DNA of 64,000 bases from NCBI RefSeq assembly GCF_014879975.1, contig NZ_CP062501.1, positions 1,674,001-1,738,000 of the forward strand, in the 5' to 3' direction. The position numbers were made by a program, and so were the translations under genes. The DNA is from Vibrio bathopelagicus. GTDB taxonomy: Bacteria; Pseudomonadota; Gammaproteobacteria; Enterobacterales; Vibrionaceae. Under the pieces are notes generated by a model that did not search any database, had not been told where the DNA came from, and worked only from the letters and a program-made list of their open reading frames with translations. Positions within the stretch are counted from its first letter, which is position 1. Every line of letters begins with the position of its first letter. Positions 1 through 9,278 of the stretch are shown here, in pieces.

Positions 1-954
1 AATAATAAAGATGTAGAACAGATCATCTTTAATACCAGTTTGGCTTTAAAAGAATGTAAGCAGCACCCTGACACGCACATCCAATGCTATGACACTCATT
101 TAAGAGCGCGCTATCAAAGAAAAACTGAGCTGATTGCGGCTTTACGCAGTGAGCTTGAAAGCTCAACCTCAAGTAAAACAGCATCCAATGGTAATAAAGT
201 CTATAACCCTATATCTGACAACAATGGAATATATGTGGTAGTCCAACCAATCGTAGGTAAAGACGATACTCGTTGGGAATATTTTGAGGTTCTCACTCGT
301 TGGAAAACAACTCAACACGGCGACATCTCTCCCGTAGAGTTTATACAAGTCGCAGAAGAGTCTGGCCTTATCGTCGAGTTAGGTGAACGTATTATCGAGC
401 TCGTTTGCCAAGCAAAAATCACACTTGAGCAAGGCTTAGGCTATAAAATCAAATTGGGTATCAACTGTTCAGCTCACGAACTTAGTGATTCTAAACGCTA
501 CCTTGCCTACCTTACTAAAACGATCAAGCAGTACAACTTCGAGGCGAATGAGTTTGTTATTGAATTAACTGAAACCGTATTGCTTTCGCCGACGCCTGAA
601 ATCAAAGGCGCCCTCAACTACCTCCGAGAGCAAGGCTTCACCATTGCGTTGGATGACTTTGGTACTGGCTACTCAAGCCTGAATTACATTCACAGCTACC
701 CTATCGATTGCATTAAAATTGATGCCGTTTTTATCCAGAACCTGTTAACTAACTCCACATCAGAGAGCGTCGTTTGGTTGATCATTCAATTGGCGCAAAG
801 ACTGGGGGTATCACTCGTCGCTGAAGGTGTCGAAGAGCGTGAACAGTTAGATAAACTCCACTCGATGGGATGCGACAGTATCCAAGGTTACCTCTATTCT
901 TGTCCACTGCGCCCAGAAACCATCGTCAGCAACATAAATGCGTTAAGTGTATGA
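1..954 (+). CDS. GGDEF-EAL protein, C-terminal part (cyclic-di-GMP phosphodiesterase domain); 5' end outside window
   Basis: The reading frame is open to the window edge, so this is the 3' part of a longer gene. The first ~55 residues look like the tail of a GGDEF domain, and the rest is a complete EAL domain, which hydrolyses cyclic-di-GMP to pGpG. Visible motifs are EVLTRW in place of the usual EALLRW, NCSAHEL, ELTETVL, DDFGTGYSSL, IKIDAVFI, AEGVEE and QGYLYS. The metal-binding acidic residues and the DDFGTG loop are intact, so phosphodiesterase activity is plausible. Whether the GGDEF half is active cannot be seen. It converges on the shyA-like gene. The stop is followed within 20 bases by an 8-base tandem repeat. 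Confidence 0.9.
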   Translation, partial: NNKDVEQIIFNTSLALKECKQHPDTHIQCYDTHLRARYQRKTELIAALRSELESSTSSKTASNGNKVYNPISDNNGIYVVVQPIVGKDDTRWEYFEVLTRWKTTQHGDISPVEFIQVAEESGLIVELGERIIELVCQAKITLEQGLGYKIKLGINCSAHELSDSKRYLAYLTKTIKQYNFEANEFVIELTETVLLSPTPEIKGALNYLREQGFTIALDDFGTGYSSLNYIHSYPIDCIKIDAVFIQNLLTNSTSESVVWLIIQLAQRLGVSLVAEGVEEREQLDKLHSMGCDSIQGYLYSCPLRPETIVSNINALSV

Positions 955-970
955 AGACGGAACGCTTCAG

Positions 971-1010
971 GCTTCTGAGCTTCTGAGCTTCTGAGCTTCT
1001 GAGCTTCTGA
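971..1010 (+). repeat. Five exact tandem copies of an 8-base unit (GCTTCTGA) just after a stop codon
   Basis: Five perfect copies begin 16 bases after the EAL gene's stop. Each unit contains TGA, and because 8 is not a multiple of 3 the array places stops in all three frames. The same arrangement recurs downstream of two other genes in this window. Confidence 0.95.
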
Positions 1011-1174
1011 GAAAGTGAAACTTAAACTTAAACAACAAAAAAACCGCAAGGGCAGAATTGAACACTTAGGTAGTCAAATCAGCACTCGCGGCTTTTCAAT
1101 GTTTAGATGTATAGGCTACCAAGCTAGTCGCTTATTCAACGATTAGACTCATCAGCGATATCTACTCGCTATAA

Positions 1175-2464
1175 CTAACTGTTGTTTGATTGCTCATCTA
1201 ACGCTTTCTTGAGTAACTTGTCGGCTTCATCTCTCGTGGCAACGAATGTCGCTTTTTCCTTTTTCGGCACAGAATCGGCCATCGGAATATTTGCTGTCAT
1301 CGCGTTAACAGGACGACCACGTTCGATCAGTTCGTAGTGCAAATGCGCACCCGTCACTCGGCCAGTTTTACCCGATAAGCCAATACGTTGGCCACGAGAG
1401 ACTGTTTGTCCTTTACGCACAAGAATCTTACTTAAATGCAGGTAGCGCGTTTTGTAAGTGCTGCCGTGCTGAATTACCACGTAGTTACCCGCGTAAGGGT
1501 GTTTACGGGTCATGATCACTTTACCATCACCTGTCGCTTGAACTGGCGTGCCAATTGGCGTCGCGAAGTCTGTACCGTTATGTGGTGAGATTCGACCTGT
1601 CACAGGGTGTAAGCGTTTAGGGTTGAATTGAGAACTCTGACGCCAGCTGCTGCTCACAGGATAACGTTGGAAAGCGCGTTGTAGGCTATCACCGTCAGCA
1701 TCATAGTATTGACCATCGGTGTGAAGATAAGCAGAAACGACGCGATTGCGGTTGATGATCTTAATCGCTTCAATTTCACGTTTTCCGGTTGCAACACCAT
1801 CAACGAATTGAGCTTTCTGAAGCACTTCAAACTGATCGCCAGCACGCAGGTCACGGCTAAAGTTCAGTTTGTCTTTAAGAAGAGTCACAATATGATCGAT
1901 CTCAAGGCTGTTCAGGCCGACTTTATTTGCCGACATAGAGAAGCTGCCTTGAATATCACCCACTAGAGGCTTTTGCTTCCATTCACCAGGAATAGAAATG
2001 TCTTCAAATTCGTAGCTGCCATCATCAAGTAGTCGGTAAACTGCTTTATCCGCAATACTAAATTGAATTTCCATCTTGGACAGATTGCCCGTCGCCTCAT
2101 CACGCCAGAAGCGCAATGTATTACCAGGGCGAAGCGTGTCCAGCGCAAGGAAGTTTAAATCCGTTTCCATCACGCTCATCATCGATTTATAAGAAAATCC
2201 AAGTTGAGTGAAGATGCTGCTCAAGTTATCGCCCGTTTTAATTTGATACTCAAACGTCGGCGGCTCAATGATGACAACAGAAGGTGCAAGGATTGACTCA
2301 ATAACGGTTGAGTCCGGTAAATTCAGATCGATCGTTTTTGTCAGATCTGATTGAGAAGTTTGTAAAGCAACACCGATGACTGCAATAAGCGGCAGTCCTA
2401 AAATAGCTGCTTTTTTTACAGGTGAAAGCTCAGAAAACGGAGAGGAGAATATTTTTGAATACAC
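1175..2464 (-). CDS. shyA: M23 peptidoglycan DD-endopeptidase with LysM/OapA-like N-terminal domains (ShyA-type)
   Basis: A 429-residue cell-wall hydrolase expected to cut peptide crosslinks during growth. It has an N-terminal membrane anchor or signal segment (about residues 18-37), then a LysM/OapA-like region containing YQIKTGDNLSSIF, a middle domain, and a C-terminal M23 (LytM) domain. The zinc motifs are present: HNGTD gives His295 and Asp299, and GAHLH gives His374 and His376. The start is GTG; the only nearby upstream ATG is out of frame. Length and chromosome II neighbourhood (next to a GGDEF-EAL gene) fit ShyA of Vibrio cholerae, but the paralogs ShyB and ShyC share this architecture, so the symbol is an inference. 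Confidence 0.82.
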   Translation of the reverse strand: MYSKIFSSPFSELSPVKKAAILGLPLIAVIGVALQTSQSDLTKTIDLNLPDSTVIESILAPSVVIIEPPTFEYQIKTGDNLSSIFTQLGFSYKSMMSVMETDLNFLALDTLRPGNTLRFWRDEATGNLSKMEIQFSIADKAVYRLLDDGSYEFEDISIPGEWKQKPLVGDIQGSFSMSANKVGLNSLEIDHIVTLLKDKLNFSRDLRAGDQFEVLQKAQFVDGVATGKREIEAIKIINRNRVVSAYLHTDGQYYDADGDSLQRAFQRYPVSSSWRQSSQFNPKRLHPVTGRISPHNGTDFATPIGTPVQATGDGKVIMTRKHPYAGNYVVIQHGSTYKTRYLHLSKILVRKGQTVSRGQRIGLSGKTGRVTGAHLHYELIERGRPVNAMTANIPMADSVPKKEKATFVATRDEADKLLKKALDEQSNNS

Positions 2465-2638
2465 GGTAAACAGGTCTTTCTACGATATAAAAGCATAGGA
2501 TATGCTTTTCAAACGCATAAATCATCAATGCAATGTCATAATATGATGCGAATCTTACTCCTCGCACCTAAGTCATTGAGTTACCGTCAATGTAAAACGC
2601 TTTATCGCAAATAAAATTAACCGCTAAATTTAAAAATA

Positions 2639-2669
2639 AGAAAGCAGAAACACCGGGTTTCTGCTTTCT
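2639..2669 (-). terminator. Rho-independent-like terminator for the CBM48 gene
   Basis: A perfect 13-base-pair stem with a 5-base loop (AGAAAGCAGAAAC arm). On the minus strand it is followed by a T-rich run, so it fits as the end of the small CBM48-gene transcript. The rest of this 355-base gap holds only the 8-base repeat beside that gene and the AT-rich DNA upstream of shyA. Confidence 0.75.
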
Positions 2670-2787
2670 ATTGATTTAGGTTATTCCGCTTCGCTTAATT
2701 AATAAACAAGCTGTATTGATTGTGAGATCCTCACTGGATACGGCTATATAACAGTGTGTCTCGCGAGTCAGCAGTTAAGCAATTAAA

Positions 2788-2819
2788 TAACTAAGTAACT
2801 AAGTAACTAAGTAACTACG
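2788..2819 (-). repeat. Three exact and one near copy of an 8-base unit abutting a stop codon
   Basis: On the plus strand the unit is TAACTAAG; on the coding (minus) strand it reads CTTAGTTA, so each copy supplies a TAG. The array directly abuts the stop codon of the CBM48 gene and puts stops in every frame. Confidence 0.95.
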
Positions 2820-3119
2820 TTAAGCAGTAACCGTCGATACCAAACAATTATCACCACCAAAATCATTGGGGATATAACGATCAGCATTCGCGTCGTTCAC
2901 CCACTCTTGGTCATCAACAAGGTAACGAAATTGAAACTCGCCATCTTTAGGCAGACGAGTTTTGAATTTGTAGACCTTCCCTTTCGCTAACTTTTTCATT
3001 GGAGTTGCTTTCCAATCAAGAAAATCAGCAACAATAGAAACTGAGTTTGCTTCTTGAGCTTCCAGCTCGAAGGTCACTTCCACTTCATCTTTGGTTTTAA
3101 AAAAACGTTTGTTAATCAT
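2820..3119 (-). CDS. Small stand-alone CBM48 / AMPK glycogen-binding-like domain protein
   Basis: A 99-residue protein consisting almost entirely of an isoamylase-early-set / AMPK-type glycogen-recognition fold. The pattern of FELEAQEANSVSIVADF, DFLDWK, MKKLAKGKVYKFKTRLP and FQFRYLVDDQEWVND is typical of CBM48 domains, with aromatic residues placed as in glycogen-binding surfaces. No catalytic domain is attached, so the role would be glycogen or alpha-glucan binding; this is inferred. The start is the ATG eight bases after GGAG rather than an upstream TTG. It is probably monocistronic, with its own terminator. Confidence 0.8.
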   Translation of the reverse strand: MINKRFFKTKDEVEVTFELEAQEANSVSIVADFLDWKATPMKKLAKGKVYKFKTRLPKDGEFQFRYLVDDQEWVNDANADRYIPNDFGGDNCLVSTVTA

Positions 3120-3246
3120 TCGCAAGCTCCATTTGTAAAAATATAAGCAGACACTGCCTTGAGGAGTGTCTAAATTTCATTCATCTAACTACGATAATAT
3201 GTAATTTGGCTCACATAAACAACAGATCCTTACACGAACCAAAACG

Positions 3247-3900
3247 TTATTGCTGACCAATTGATTGCGTATCAAAAGAAAAGCTCATTACCACCTTTTC
3301 AGACGGTGCTTCTGCGAATGATTGTTCCGCAGAATGCTGAGTAAAGCCGATAAAACCTTTTCCTGTGAGTTTGCTATTTGAAGTATCTTCAGGAGGCTGA
3401 GTTACATCTAAGGTTTGGATTTGTACGCGATCGCCCAGTAACAGTTGATCGACGAGCACAACACGGCTTCGCTGCTGATCGTGTTTAAACAGACCAAGGT
3501 AATAGAATACACCGCTGCCTTGGTTAGATATCCACATTGGCGCGACAAAGAAACTCACTTTACCCAATGTCACCGCAGACAGGCTTTTGGTGTCTACTGT
3601 CGCCACACCACGCTCAACACCCGAATCATAACGCCCAAACACGATTGCTCTTGCTCCATCGACTTCATTAATAAAAGCGTACGCGTTGGTTTCAGGGACT
3701 TTAATTGTCCATGGGTTAGTCGTCTTCAAATCAAAAACGGTTTCAACAACAGGGTCATAACTGACTTGAGAAGAAGGAAACTTCGCCAAGATCTCTTCGT
3801 CACTTAAGCTAAAGCGATAAATACCCGCCAGTATCACCACAACCAGCATGACAATAGGAATCAGTAAAATCAGAGGTATAGGTAAGATTTTCTTTTTCAT
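3247..3900 (-). CDS. Uncharacterised single-span membrane-anchored protein
   Basis: A 217-residue protein not recognised as a named family. It has a basic start (MKKK), one hydrophobic segment at about residues 5-27, and a soluble, probably periplasmic remainder with alternating beta-like stretches (AYAFINEVDGARAIVFGRY, KVSFFVAPMWIS, VVLVDQLLLGD). No enzyme motif is visible. The start is the ATG; a TTG two codons upstream has no better ribosome site. It is divergent from the GFA-family gene. Confidence 0.7.
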   Translation of the reverse strand: MKKKILPIPLILLIPIVMLVVVILAGIYRFSLSDEEILAKFPSSQVSYDPVVETVFDLKTTNPWTIKVPETNAYAFINEVDGARAIVFGRYDSGVERGVATVDTKSLSAVTLGKVSFFVAPMWISNQGSGVFYYLGLFKHDQQRSRVVLVDQLLLGDRVQIQTLDVTQPPEDTSNSKLTGKGFIGFTQHSAEQSFAEAPSEKVVMSFSFDTQSIGQQ

Positions 3901-3995
3901 GAGCAATTATATTCTTTTGTTTTCATCCAGTTGTGCAGACCATAAAGGGCTTTAGTATAATTATCAATACAGGGTTAACCAGAAGTGGAGCATGG

Positions 3996-4415
3996 ATGGA
4001 TATCAATCATATTAAAGATAGAAATATTAGAAGTTGCGAATGCCGCTGTGGATCAGTCAACCTAGTATGCAGAGGCGAACCTCAACGAACCTCTGTATGC
4101 CATTGCTATGAATGCCAGAAACGCACCGGAAGTGTGTTTGGTGTTCAGGCTCGATTCCCAATAGAACAAGTTACACTAAACGGAGAAGTCACCTCTTTTT
4201 CACGCATCAGCGATACGGGCAATGAAGTCACCTATCAATTTTGCCCTAAGTGTGGCACCACCATGCTTTTGCAGTCCGTTGCCGCCGCCGATTTTTATAT
4301 CGTCCCACTAGGATTGTTTAAAGAACAAGACTTCCCATTACCAAGCTTTTCGGTCTATGAAGAACGTAAGCACGGCTGGGTCAAGTTTGACCACCAGATG
4401 AGCCATTACAACTAG
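3996..4415 (+). CDS. GFA-family zinc protein (glutathione-dependent formaldehyde-activating-like / Mss4-like)
   Basis: A 139-residue protein with the complete zinc-cysteine pattern of the GFA family: CECRCGSVNLVC, VCHCYECQKRTG and FCPKCGTTM. The family name comes from one member proposed to condense formaldehyde with glutathione. Most members, including this one, have unknown substrates. The start is the ATG five bases after GGAG; an upstream GTG would add 21 residues not expected in the family. A strong hairpin lies about 90 bases downstream. Confidence 0.85.
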   Translation: MDINHIKDRNIRSCECRCGSVNLVCRGEPQRTSVCHCYECQKRTGSVFGVQARFPIEQVTLNGEVTSFSRISDTGNEVTYQFCPKCGTTMLLQSVAAADFYIVPLGLFKEQDFPLPSFSVYEERKHGWVKFDHQMSHYN

Positions 4416-4501
4416 CTTATTACTGACCTTTTTCTTTATATAGAAACAACATTAGAACAAACTGCAATACTGTTGCCTAAGATCAAATATGAAAGCCCCA
4501 C

Positions 4502-4529
4502 AACGCTAGCGTATCTTTTCGCTAGCGTT
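4502..4529. terminator. Perfect 10-base-pair hairpin, probable terminator of the GFA gene
   Basis: The arms AACGCTAGCG and CGCTAGCGTT are perfectly complementary around an 8-base loop. There is no good T-run after it, so it could also be a regulatory or processing site ahead of the DUF1275 gene. Confidence 0.5.
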
Positions 4530-4565
4530 ATAATCTTGCTCCTGATTTAGCCCGGAATAAACCAA

Positions 4566-5240
4566 ATGATTTCTAAGTTGCCTCGCTGGGTTGAATACGG
4601 CGCCTTACTGCTCGCAGGCCTTGCTGGCAGCGTTAATGCTATTGGGCTTCTCGGATTCCAACATCAAGCTATTTCTCATATATCCGGCACCATGTCTTTA
4701 TTGGGAAGCAGTTTACTGACTCCTTCTAATGCCTCAATACACCTTTTTTTAGTTATCACGAGCTTTATGCTCGGTGCCGCTTTCAGTGGTTTCTTTATTG
4801 AAAACCAAGCGCTGAAGTTAGGGCGTCGTTATGGTGTGGCCTTATGTATTGAAGGTGGACTACTGTTTTTAGCGCTTGGGACATTGTTGCAAGGGTACAC
4901 GTCAGGCCAATATTTCGCTTCAGCCGCATGTGGCCTGCAGAATGCGATGATAACCACCTATAGCGGCGCGATTATTCGTACCACACACATGAGCGGGATC
5001 ATCACTGATCTTGGCATCATGATTGGCGCACGCTTGAAAGGCACACCGTTCGATCGACGTAAAGCCAAATTACTGATGTTCATTGTCGGGGGCTTTCTAT
5101 TTGGAGGGCTAACGGGTGCGTGCTTGTTCCAACGCTTCGAAATTTTAGCGCTGGCTTTTCCTGCCTCTTTTGCTTTCATTATCGCATTTAGCTACTGGCT
5201 CTACCTGACCTATCGAACTGAAGCTCCAGACAATTTATAA
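4566..5240 (+). CDS. YoaK/DUF1275-family integral membrane protein
   Basis: A 224-residue protein with about six hydrophobic segments. It carries the DUF1275 signature around CGLQNAMITTYSGAIIRTTH followed by MSGIITDLG, the region conserved in YoaK-type proteins. The N-terminal SGTMSLLGSS also fits the family. Its transport substrate or function is unknown. The start ATG has GGA nine bases upstream. It is followed by a 228-base AT-rich gap before the YjiH-like gene, so the two are probably separate transcripts. Confidence 0.85.
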   Translation: MISKLPRWVEYGALLLAGLAGSVNAIGLLGFQHQAISHISGTMSLLGSSLLTPSNASIHLFLVITSFMLGAAFSGFFIENQALKLGRRYGVALCIEGGLLFLALGTLLQGYTSGQYFASAACGLQNAMITTYSGAIIRTTHMSGIITDLGIMIGARLKGTPFDRRKAKLLMFIVGGFLFGGLTGACLFQRFEILALAFPASFAFIIAFSYWLYLTYRTEAPDNL

Positions 5241-5468
5241 ATATCTGGCAAAATATCCTCAAACTACGTAACATTCGCAACACTTTATTCTAAACTTTTA
5301 AAGAGTTACAGAATAACCAGTGTGAATACTTAGCGATATTTGATGAATAGTATTGCAAGCGATATTAATACTGGGTAATCTTGCATCCAATAAGAAAATA
5401 CGGATGTTTAATGAATAAAAATGCCAAGGATATGGCTTTTTTACGTGTAGAAATTCGAGAACAATAAC

Positions 5469-6839
5469 ATGTCTAACAACACGAACACTGCTCCAACAGA
5501 GAAATCTAAAGGCAGTTTCTGGGTTTTCTTAATCCCATCATTGATTGGTTTATTCCTTTTCATGGCACCAATTAGCTATCAAGGCGATCTAACGATCCCT
5601 GTTGCTATCTTAGCCAAGTCAATTCAAGCGATTTTCGGTGAATACCTAATCCCTATCATCACTGCGATCGTCGCTTTCATGTCTGTAGCTTCCGTTTTAA
5701 GCACCATTTTTAAGCCTACATTCATTACATCGAACTCATTTTTGAACGGTCTTTTCAACCCATCTCCACTATGGTTGTTGGTTCGTCTTATCGGCGGTGC
5801 TGCAGCATTCATGGCTTTCTTCCAAGTAGGCCCTGAGTTTATCTGGGAAGAAAACACTGGTGGATTAGTGCTAGAAGGCCTACTTCCAACACTGTTCTCA
5901 GTATTTATCTTTGCAGGTTTACTACTGCCACTGCTGCTTAACTTTGGTCTGCTAGAACTATTCGGCACCTTACTGAGTAAAGTAATGCGTCCTATCTTCA
6001 ACCTACCAGGACGTAGTGCTATCGACTGTATGGCTTCTTGGTTGGGTGACGGCAGCGTTGGTATCCTTCTTACAAGCAAACAGTACGAAAAAAAATTCTA
6101 TACTCAACGTGAAGCTGCGGTTGTTGGTACGACTTTCTCTGCAGTATCTATCACGTTCAGTCTTGTGGTTATTGCTCAAGTAGAACTAGAGCACCTATTT
6201 CTACCTTTCTACGCAGCAATCTGTCTAGCGGGTATTGTGGCTGCAGTAATCATCCCTCGCCTTCCGCCACTAAGCATGAAGAAAGACACCTTCATTGATG
6301 GCAGCAAGCCTCACAAAGACGCTGACGCGATCCCTGCGGGTCACTCAACATTCTCTTGGGGTCTTGAGCTAGCAGTAAGCAAAGCGTCACAAGTTAAGTC
6401 TGCTAAGTCAGTATTTGCTGAAGGCATCCGTAACGCCGTGGATATGGTATTTGGCGTACTGCCTGTTGTTATGGGCCTTGGTACGATGGCACTAGTTATT
6501 GCGGAATACACATCTGTATTCTCATTCCTAGGTCAGCCTTTCATTCCATTCCTAGAGCTACTTGGTGTTCCTGAAGCGGTTGCAGCATCTGAAACGATTG
6601 TTGTTGGTTTTGCGGATATGTTTATCCCAGCAATCCTTGCTGCTTCTATCGACAACGAGATGACTCGCTTTGTTATTGCAGCAATGTCGGTAACTCAGCT
6701 GATCTACATGTCTGAAGTAGGCGCTCTGCTTCTAGGCAGTAAGATTCCAGTAAATATTCTAGAACTGTTTATTATCTTTATTCTGCGTACATTAATTACA
6801 TTGCCGGTTATCGCTGGTGTCGCGCATCTGATATTCTAA
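5469..6839 (+). CDS. YjiH-family membrane protein with nucleoside-recognition (Gate) domain
   Basis: A 456-residue inner-membrane protein with about ten hydrophobic segments. It has the YjiH layout: an N-terminal FLIPSLIGLFLFMAPISY segment and two Gate-like regions, one around MASWLGDGSVGILLTSKQYE and one around VVGFADMFIPAILAAS. Gate domains occur in nucleoside transporters and spore-maturation proteins. The substrate of YjiH proteins is not established. The start ATG gives a short polar N-terminus before the first span. It ends in a clear terminator and appears monocistronic. Confidence 0.85.
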   Translation: MSNNTNTAPTEKSKGSFWVFLIPSLIGLFLFMAPISYQGDLTIPVAILAKSIQAIFGEYLIPIITAIVAFMSVASVLSTIFKPTFITSNSFLNGLFNPSPLWLLVRLIGGAAAFMAFFQVGPEFIWEENTGGLVLEGLLPTLFSVFIFAGLLLPLLLNFGLLELFGTLLSKVMRPIFNLPGRSAIDCMASWLGDGSVGILLTSKQYEKKFYTQREAAVVGTTFSAVSITFSLVVIAQVELEHLFLPFYAAICLAGIVAAVIIPRLPPLSMKKDTFIDGSKPHKDADAIPAGHSTFSWGLELAVSKASQVKSAKSVFAEGIRNAVDMVFGVLPVVMGLGTMALVIAEYTSVFSFLGQPFIPFLELLGVPEAVAASETIVVGFADMFIPAILAASIDNEMTRFVIAAMSVTQLIYMSEVGALLLGSKIPVNILELFIIFILRTLITLPVIAGVAHLIF

Positions 6840-6872
6840 ATTAGATACTACTGAAATAAAGAACCCATTTAT

Positions 6873-6899
6873 AAAGCCTCACTTTTGTGAGGCTTTTTA
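6873..6899 (+). terminator. Rho-independent terminator of the YjiH-family gene
   Basis: Perfect 10-base-pair stem (AAAGCCTCAC / GTGAGGCTTT) with a TTTT loop, extended by further T residues. Confidence 0.9.
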
Positions 6900-7267
6900 T
6901 TTCCACTGAACATATTCACCTTCCCGTTCAAAACTCGATCAATATATAAAATCAGCAGTTCATTTAATTTCATATCCATTTATGCTATCCATCGCTTTTT
7001 AATAGAAAACCACACACATAAACGTCTAATTAATAAATTATCAATACCCGCAGGCTCTAGGCTCGCGTGTATCTTCAACTCATTGAACCAAATACTAAAA
7101 GTAACAAATATGTAATTTAGTGAATTTTGTATTGTTTAGATTGTTGTATTTTTGTAGTCTATTTTGTGAAATTACATTCAAGTAAAATTCAATCTCGTCG
7201 ATATATATAATTAGAAAAACACGATTAACTTTAGACTTCGCAAAGCCTGTGAGAAGGGGAACACTCA
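6900..7267. other. AT-rich intergenic region upstream of the chemoreceptor gene
   Basis: No open frame of interest. It is strongly AT-rich and presumably holds the promoter of the chemoreceptor, but no convincing sigma-28 or sigma-54 element could be picked out by eye. Confidence 0.6.
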
Positions 7268-9139
7268 ATGAAATTTAGCCATAAGGTGGTTGCTGCATCA
7301 TCAGCCTTGCTGCTAGTGACAGTATCATTGCTTTCAATACAACAACTGTACACCGTAAGAAGTGCTGTAGAAAACCACGTCAATTCGAGCCTGAAAGAGA
7401 TGGTCTCTGGCGTGAAAAATACCGTCGAATCTGAGATGAACGCCAAGAAAGCGTTGGCTCAATCGACAACTGAAGTCATCGAGATCAACCCTGAAGATCG
7501 CGCTTACGTTAAAGAAATATTAGAAAAGCCAAAGCTTAAAAATAGCTTCCTAGCGGTTGGTTTTGGTTATGAAGCAAACGGCTTCGTTATTGAAAATGAT
7601 GACGGCTGGGATGCAGGTCCAGATTACGATCCGCGAATTCGCCCTTGGTACATTGATGCTAAATCCAAAAACAGTTTAGTTGTTACCGCTCCTTATGTGG
7701 ATGCATCAAGTAAGAAAGTCATCATCTCAGTGGGAACACCAGTTAAAGACAATGGACGCTTTACTGCAGGTATGTTCTACGACCTAGAACTGACTAACCT
7801 TGCTACCTTGGTCAACCAAGTGAACTTGTTTGATGCGGGTTACTTATTCCTAGTGACAGCCGACGGCACAACGATTGCTCACCCAAATGCTAAAAACAAC
7901 GGTGAAACACTTTCAAGCTACATGCCACAAGCGACTATTCGTGAAGGCTCTCAAGAAATTGAAGTCGACGGAAAAATGTTCCTAGTTAACTTCACGCACA
8001 TTCCAAGTGAAGATTGGTACATCGGCGCTATCCTAGATGAAGAGATCGCTTACCAAACGGTCGAAGACTTGAAACACAGCTCAATGATCTACTCGTTGAT
8101 TGCGGTTATTCTCAGCATCATTGCTCTAACAGTTCTTATCCGCGTATTGATGCGCCCACTGGATGCGCTTAACCAAGCAATTCAAGATGTAGCGAGCGGC
8201 CAAGGAGACCTAACTAAGCGTCTAGATACCAACACAGACAAAGAGTTCTCTGACCTAGCGAAAGGCTTCAACACCTTTACCGAAAACCTGCAAAATCAGA
8301 TCATTCAATCGAAAGCGATTGGTGTTGAGATTAAGCGTGGTACAGAAATCACGGTGAAAGGCGCAGGCGAATCAGCAAATGCGATGAACACGCAGCTGCA
8401 AGAGCTAGAACAGCTAGCAACTGCAATGAACGAAATGGCAGTGACTGCAACAGAAGTAGCAAACAACGCTCAGGGCGCAGCAGCAGCAGCTCGTGAAGCG
8501 GACGAAGCAACGCTAGACGGTACTTCTGTCGTAAGTGACACGACTCAAGCCATTGATAACCTCTCAGCTCGTATCGATCAAGCCGTTGCAGAAGTACAAG
8601 TACTTGAATCAGCAACTGCGAACATTGAAACGATTCTTAAGGTAATCAATGACATTGCAGACCAAACTAACCTATTGGCATTGAACGCAGCGATTGAAGC
8701 CGCGCGTGCTGGTGAATCTGGTCGTGGTTTCGCAGTCGTAGCCGACGAAGTTCGTACTCTGGCGCAGCGTACTCAAGAATCGACAACTGAAATCCGCAAC
8801 ATGATCGAGCAACTTCAAGCTGGCGCAAGCTCAGTATCGAACGCGATGAACCAAAGTAAAGACACAGCTACTGACGCCGTTGAACGTGCGCAGCAAGCGA
8901 ACTCTTCACTTGACCGCATCCGCGACGCGATTCAGCGTATCTCTGATATGAATATTCAGATTGCTTCGGCAGCAGAAGAACAGAGCTTGGTAGCGGAAGA
9001 GATCAACAACAACACAGTTAAGATCAAAGACCTTTCAACACAAGTATCAAACGCGGCTCAAGAAGCAAACACGGCAATGCAGGTACAAACTGACAATGTT
9101 CGTGCACAGGATGAACTATTGAACAAGTTCACGGTTTAA
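7268..9139 (+). CDS. Methyl-accepting chemotaxis protein with dCache sensor (candidate Mlp37-type amino-acid/taurine receptor)
   Basis: A 623-residue chemoreceptor: membrane span at about 7-29, periplasmic double-Cache domain at about 35-265, second span at about 271-293, HAMP at about 295-347, then the coiled-coil signalling domain with the conserved hairpin [20 protein letters not shown]. The sensor carries [12 protein letters not shown], matching the ligand-binding pattern of amino-acid-sensing dCache domains. Start is supported by GGGGA upstream. In V. cholerae the dCache receptor Mlp37 (VCA0923, sensing serine and taurine) lies near the hut and pyrC genes, as here. Orthology is inferred. 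A taurine catabolic island in the same window makes it attractive. Confidence 0.93.
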   Translation: MKFSHKVVAASSALLLVTVSLLSIQQLYTVRSAVENHVNSSLKEMVSGVKNTVESEMNAKKALAQSTTEVIEINPEDRAYVKEILEKPKLKNSFLAVGFGYEANGFVIENDDGWDAGPDYDPRIRPWYIDAKSKNSLVVTAPYVDASSKKVIISVGTPVKDNGRFTAGMFYDLELTNLATLVNQVNLFDAGYLFLVTADGTTIAHPNAKNNGETLSSYMPQATIREGSQEIEVDGKMFLVNFTHIPSEDWYIGAILDEEIAYQTVEDLKHSSMIYSLIAVILSIIALTVLIRVLMRPLDALNQAIQDVASGQGDLTKRLDTNTDKEFSDLAKGFNTFTENLQNQIIQSKAIGVEIKRGTEITVKGAGESANAMNTQLQELEQLATAMNEMAVTATEVANNAQGAAAAAREADEATLDGTSVVSDTTQAIDNLSARIDQAVAEVQVLESATANIETILKVINDIADQTNLLALNAAIEAARAGESGRGFAVVADEVRTLAQRTQESTTEIRNMIEQLQAGASSVSNAMNQSKDTATDAVERAQQANSSLDRIRDAIQRISDMNIQIASAAEEQSLVAEEINNNTVKIKDLSTQVSNAAQEANTAMQVQTDNVRAQDELLNKFTV

Positions 9140-9195
9140 TCGTGTGTCAGTTTAACTAACGCTTCGCTTAACAACCAATAAACAGCCTCAAATAA

Positions 9196-9236
9196 AAAGC
9201 CCCGCTTACTGATTGATCGTAAGCGGGGCTTTCTTT
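9196..9236. terminator. Strong terminator between convergent genes
   Basis: A 13-base-pair GC-rich stem (AAAGCCCCGCTTA arm) with an 11-base loop, followed by TTCTTTT on the plus strand and preceded by A residues, so it can serve both the chemoreceptor and the amylase gene. Confidence 0.9.
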
Positions 9237-9278
9237 TCAGTCTTGTCTTTCTAACCGATTAGACGTAACAGACTCGAT

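Noticed and set aside
1030..1100. AAAAACCGC...GCGGCTTTT as a terminator after the EAL gene
   Set aside because: The arms are only four to five pairs with a loop of about 50 bases; too weak to call.
7145..7166. TGTGA-N6-ATTCA as a CRP site upstream of the chemoreceptor
   Set aside because: Only the left half fits; AT-rich DNA gives such matches by chance.
8349..8615. Leucine-rich antisense frame opposite the chemoreceptor signalling domain
   Set aside because: It mirrors alanine-rich coiled-coil codons, and has no ribosome site of its own.
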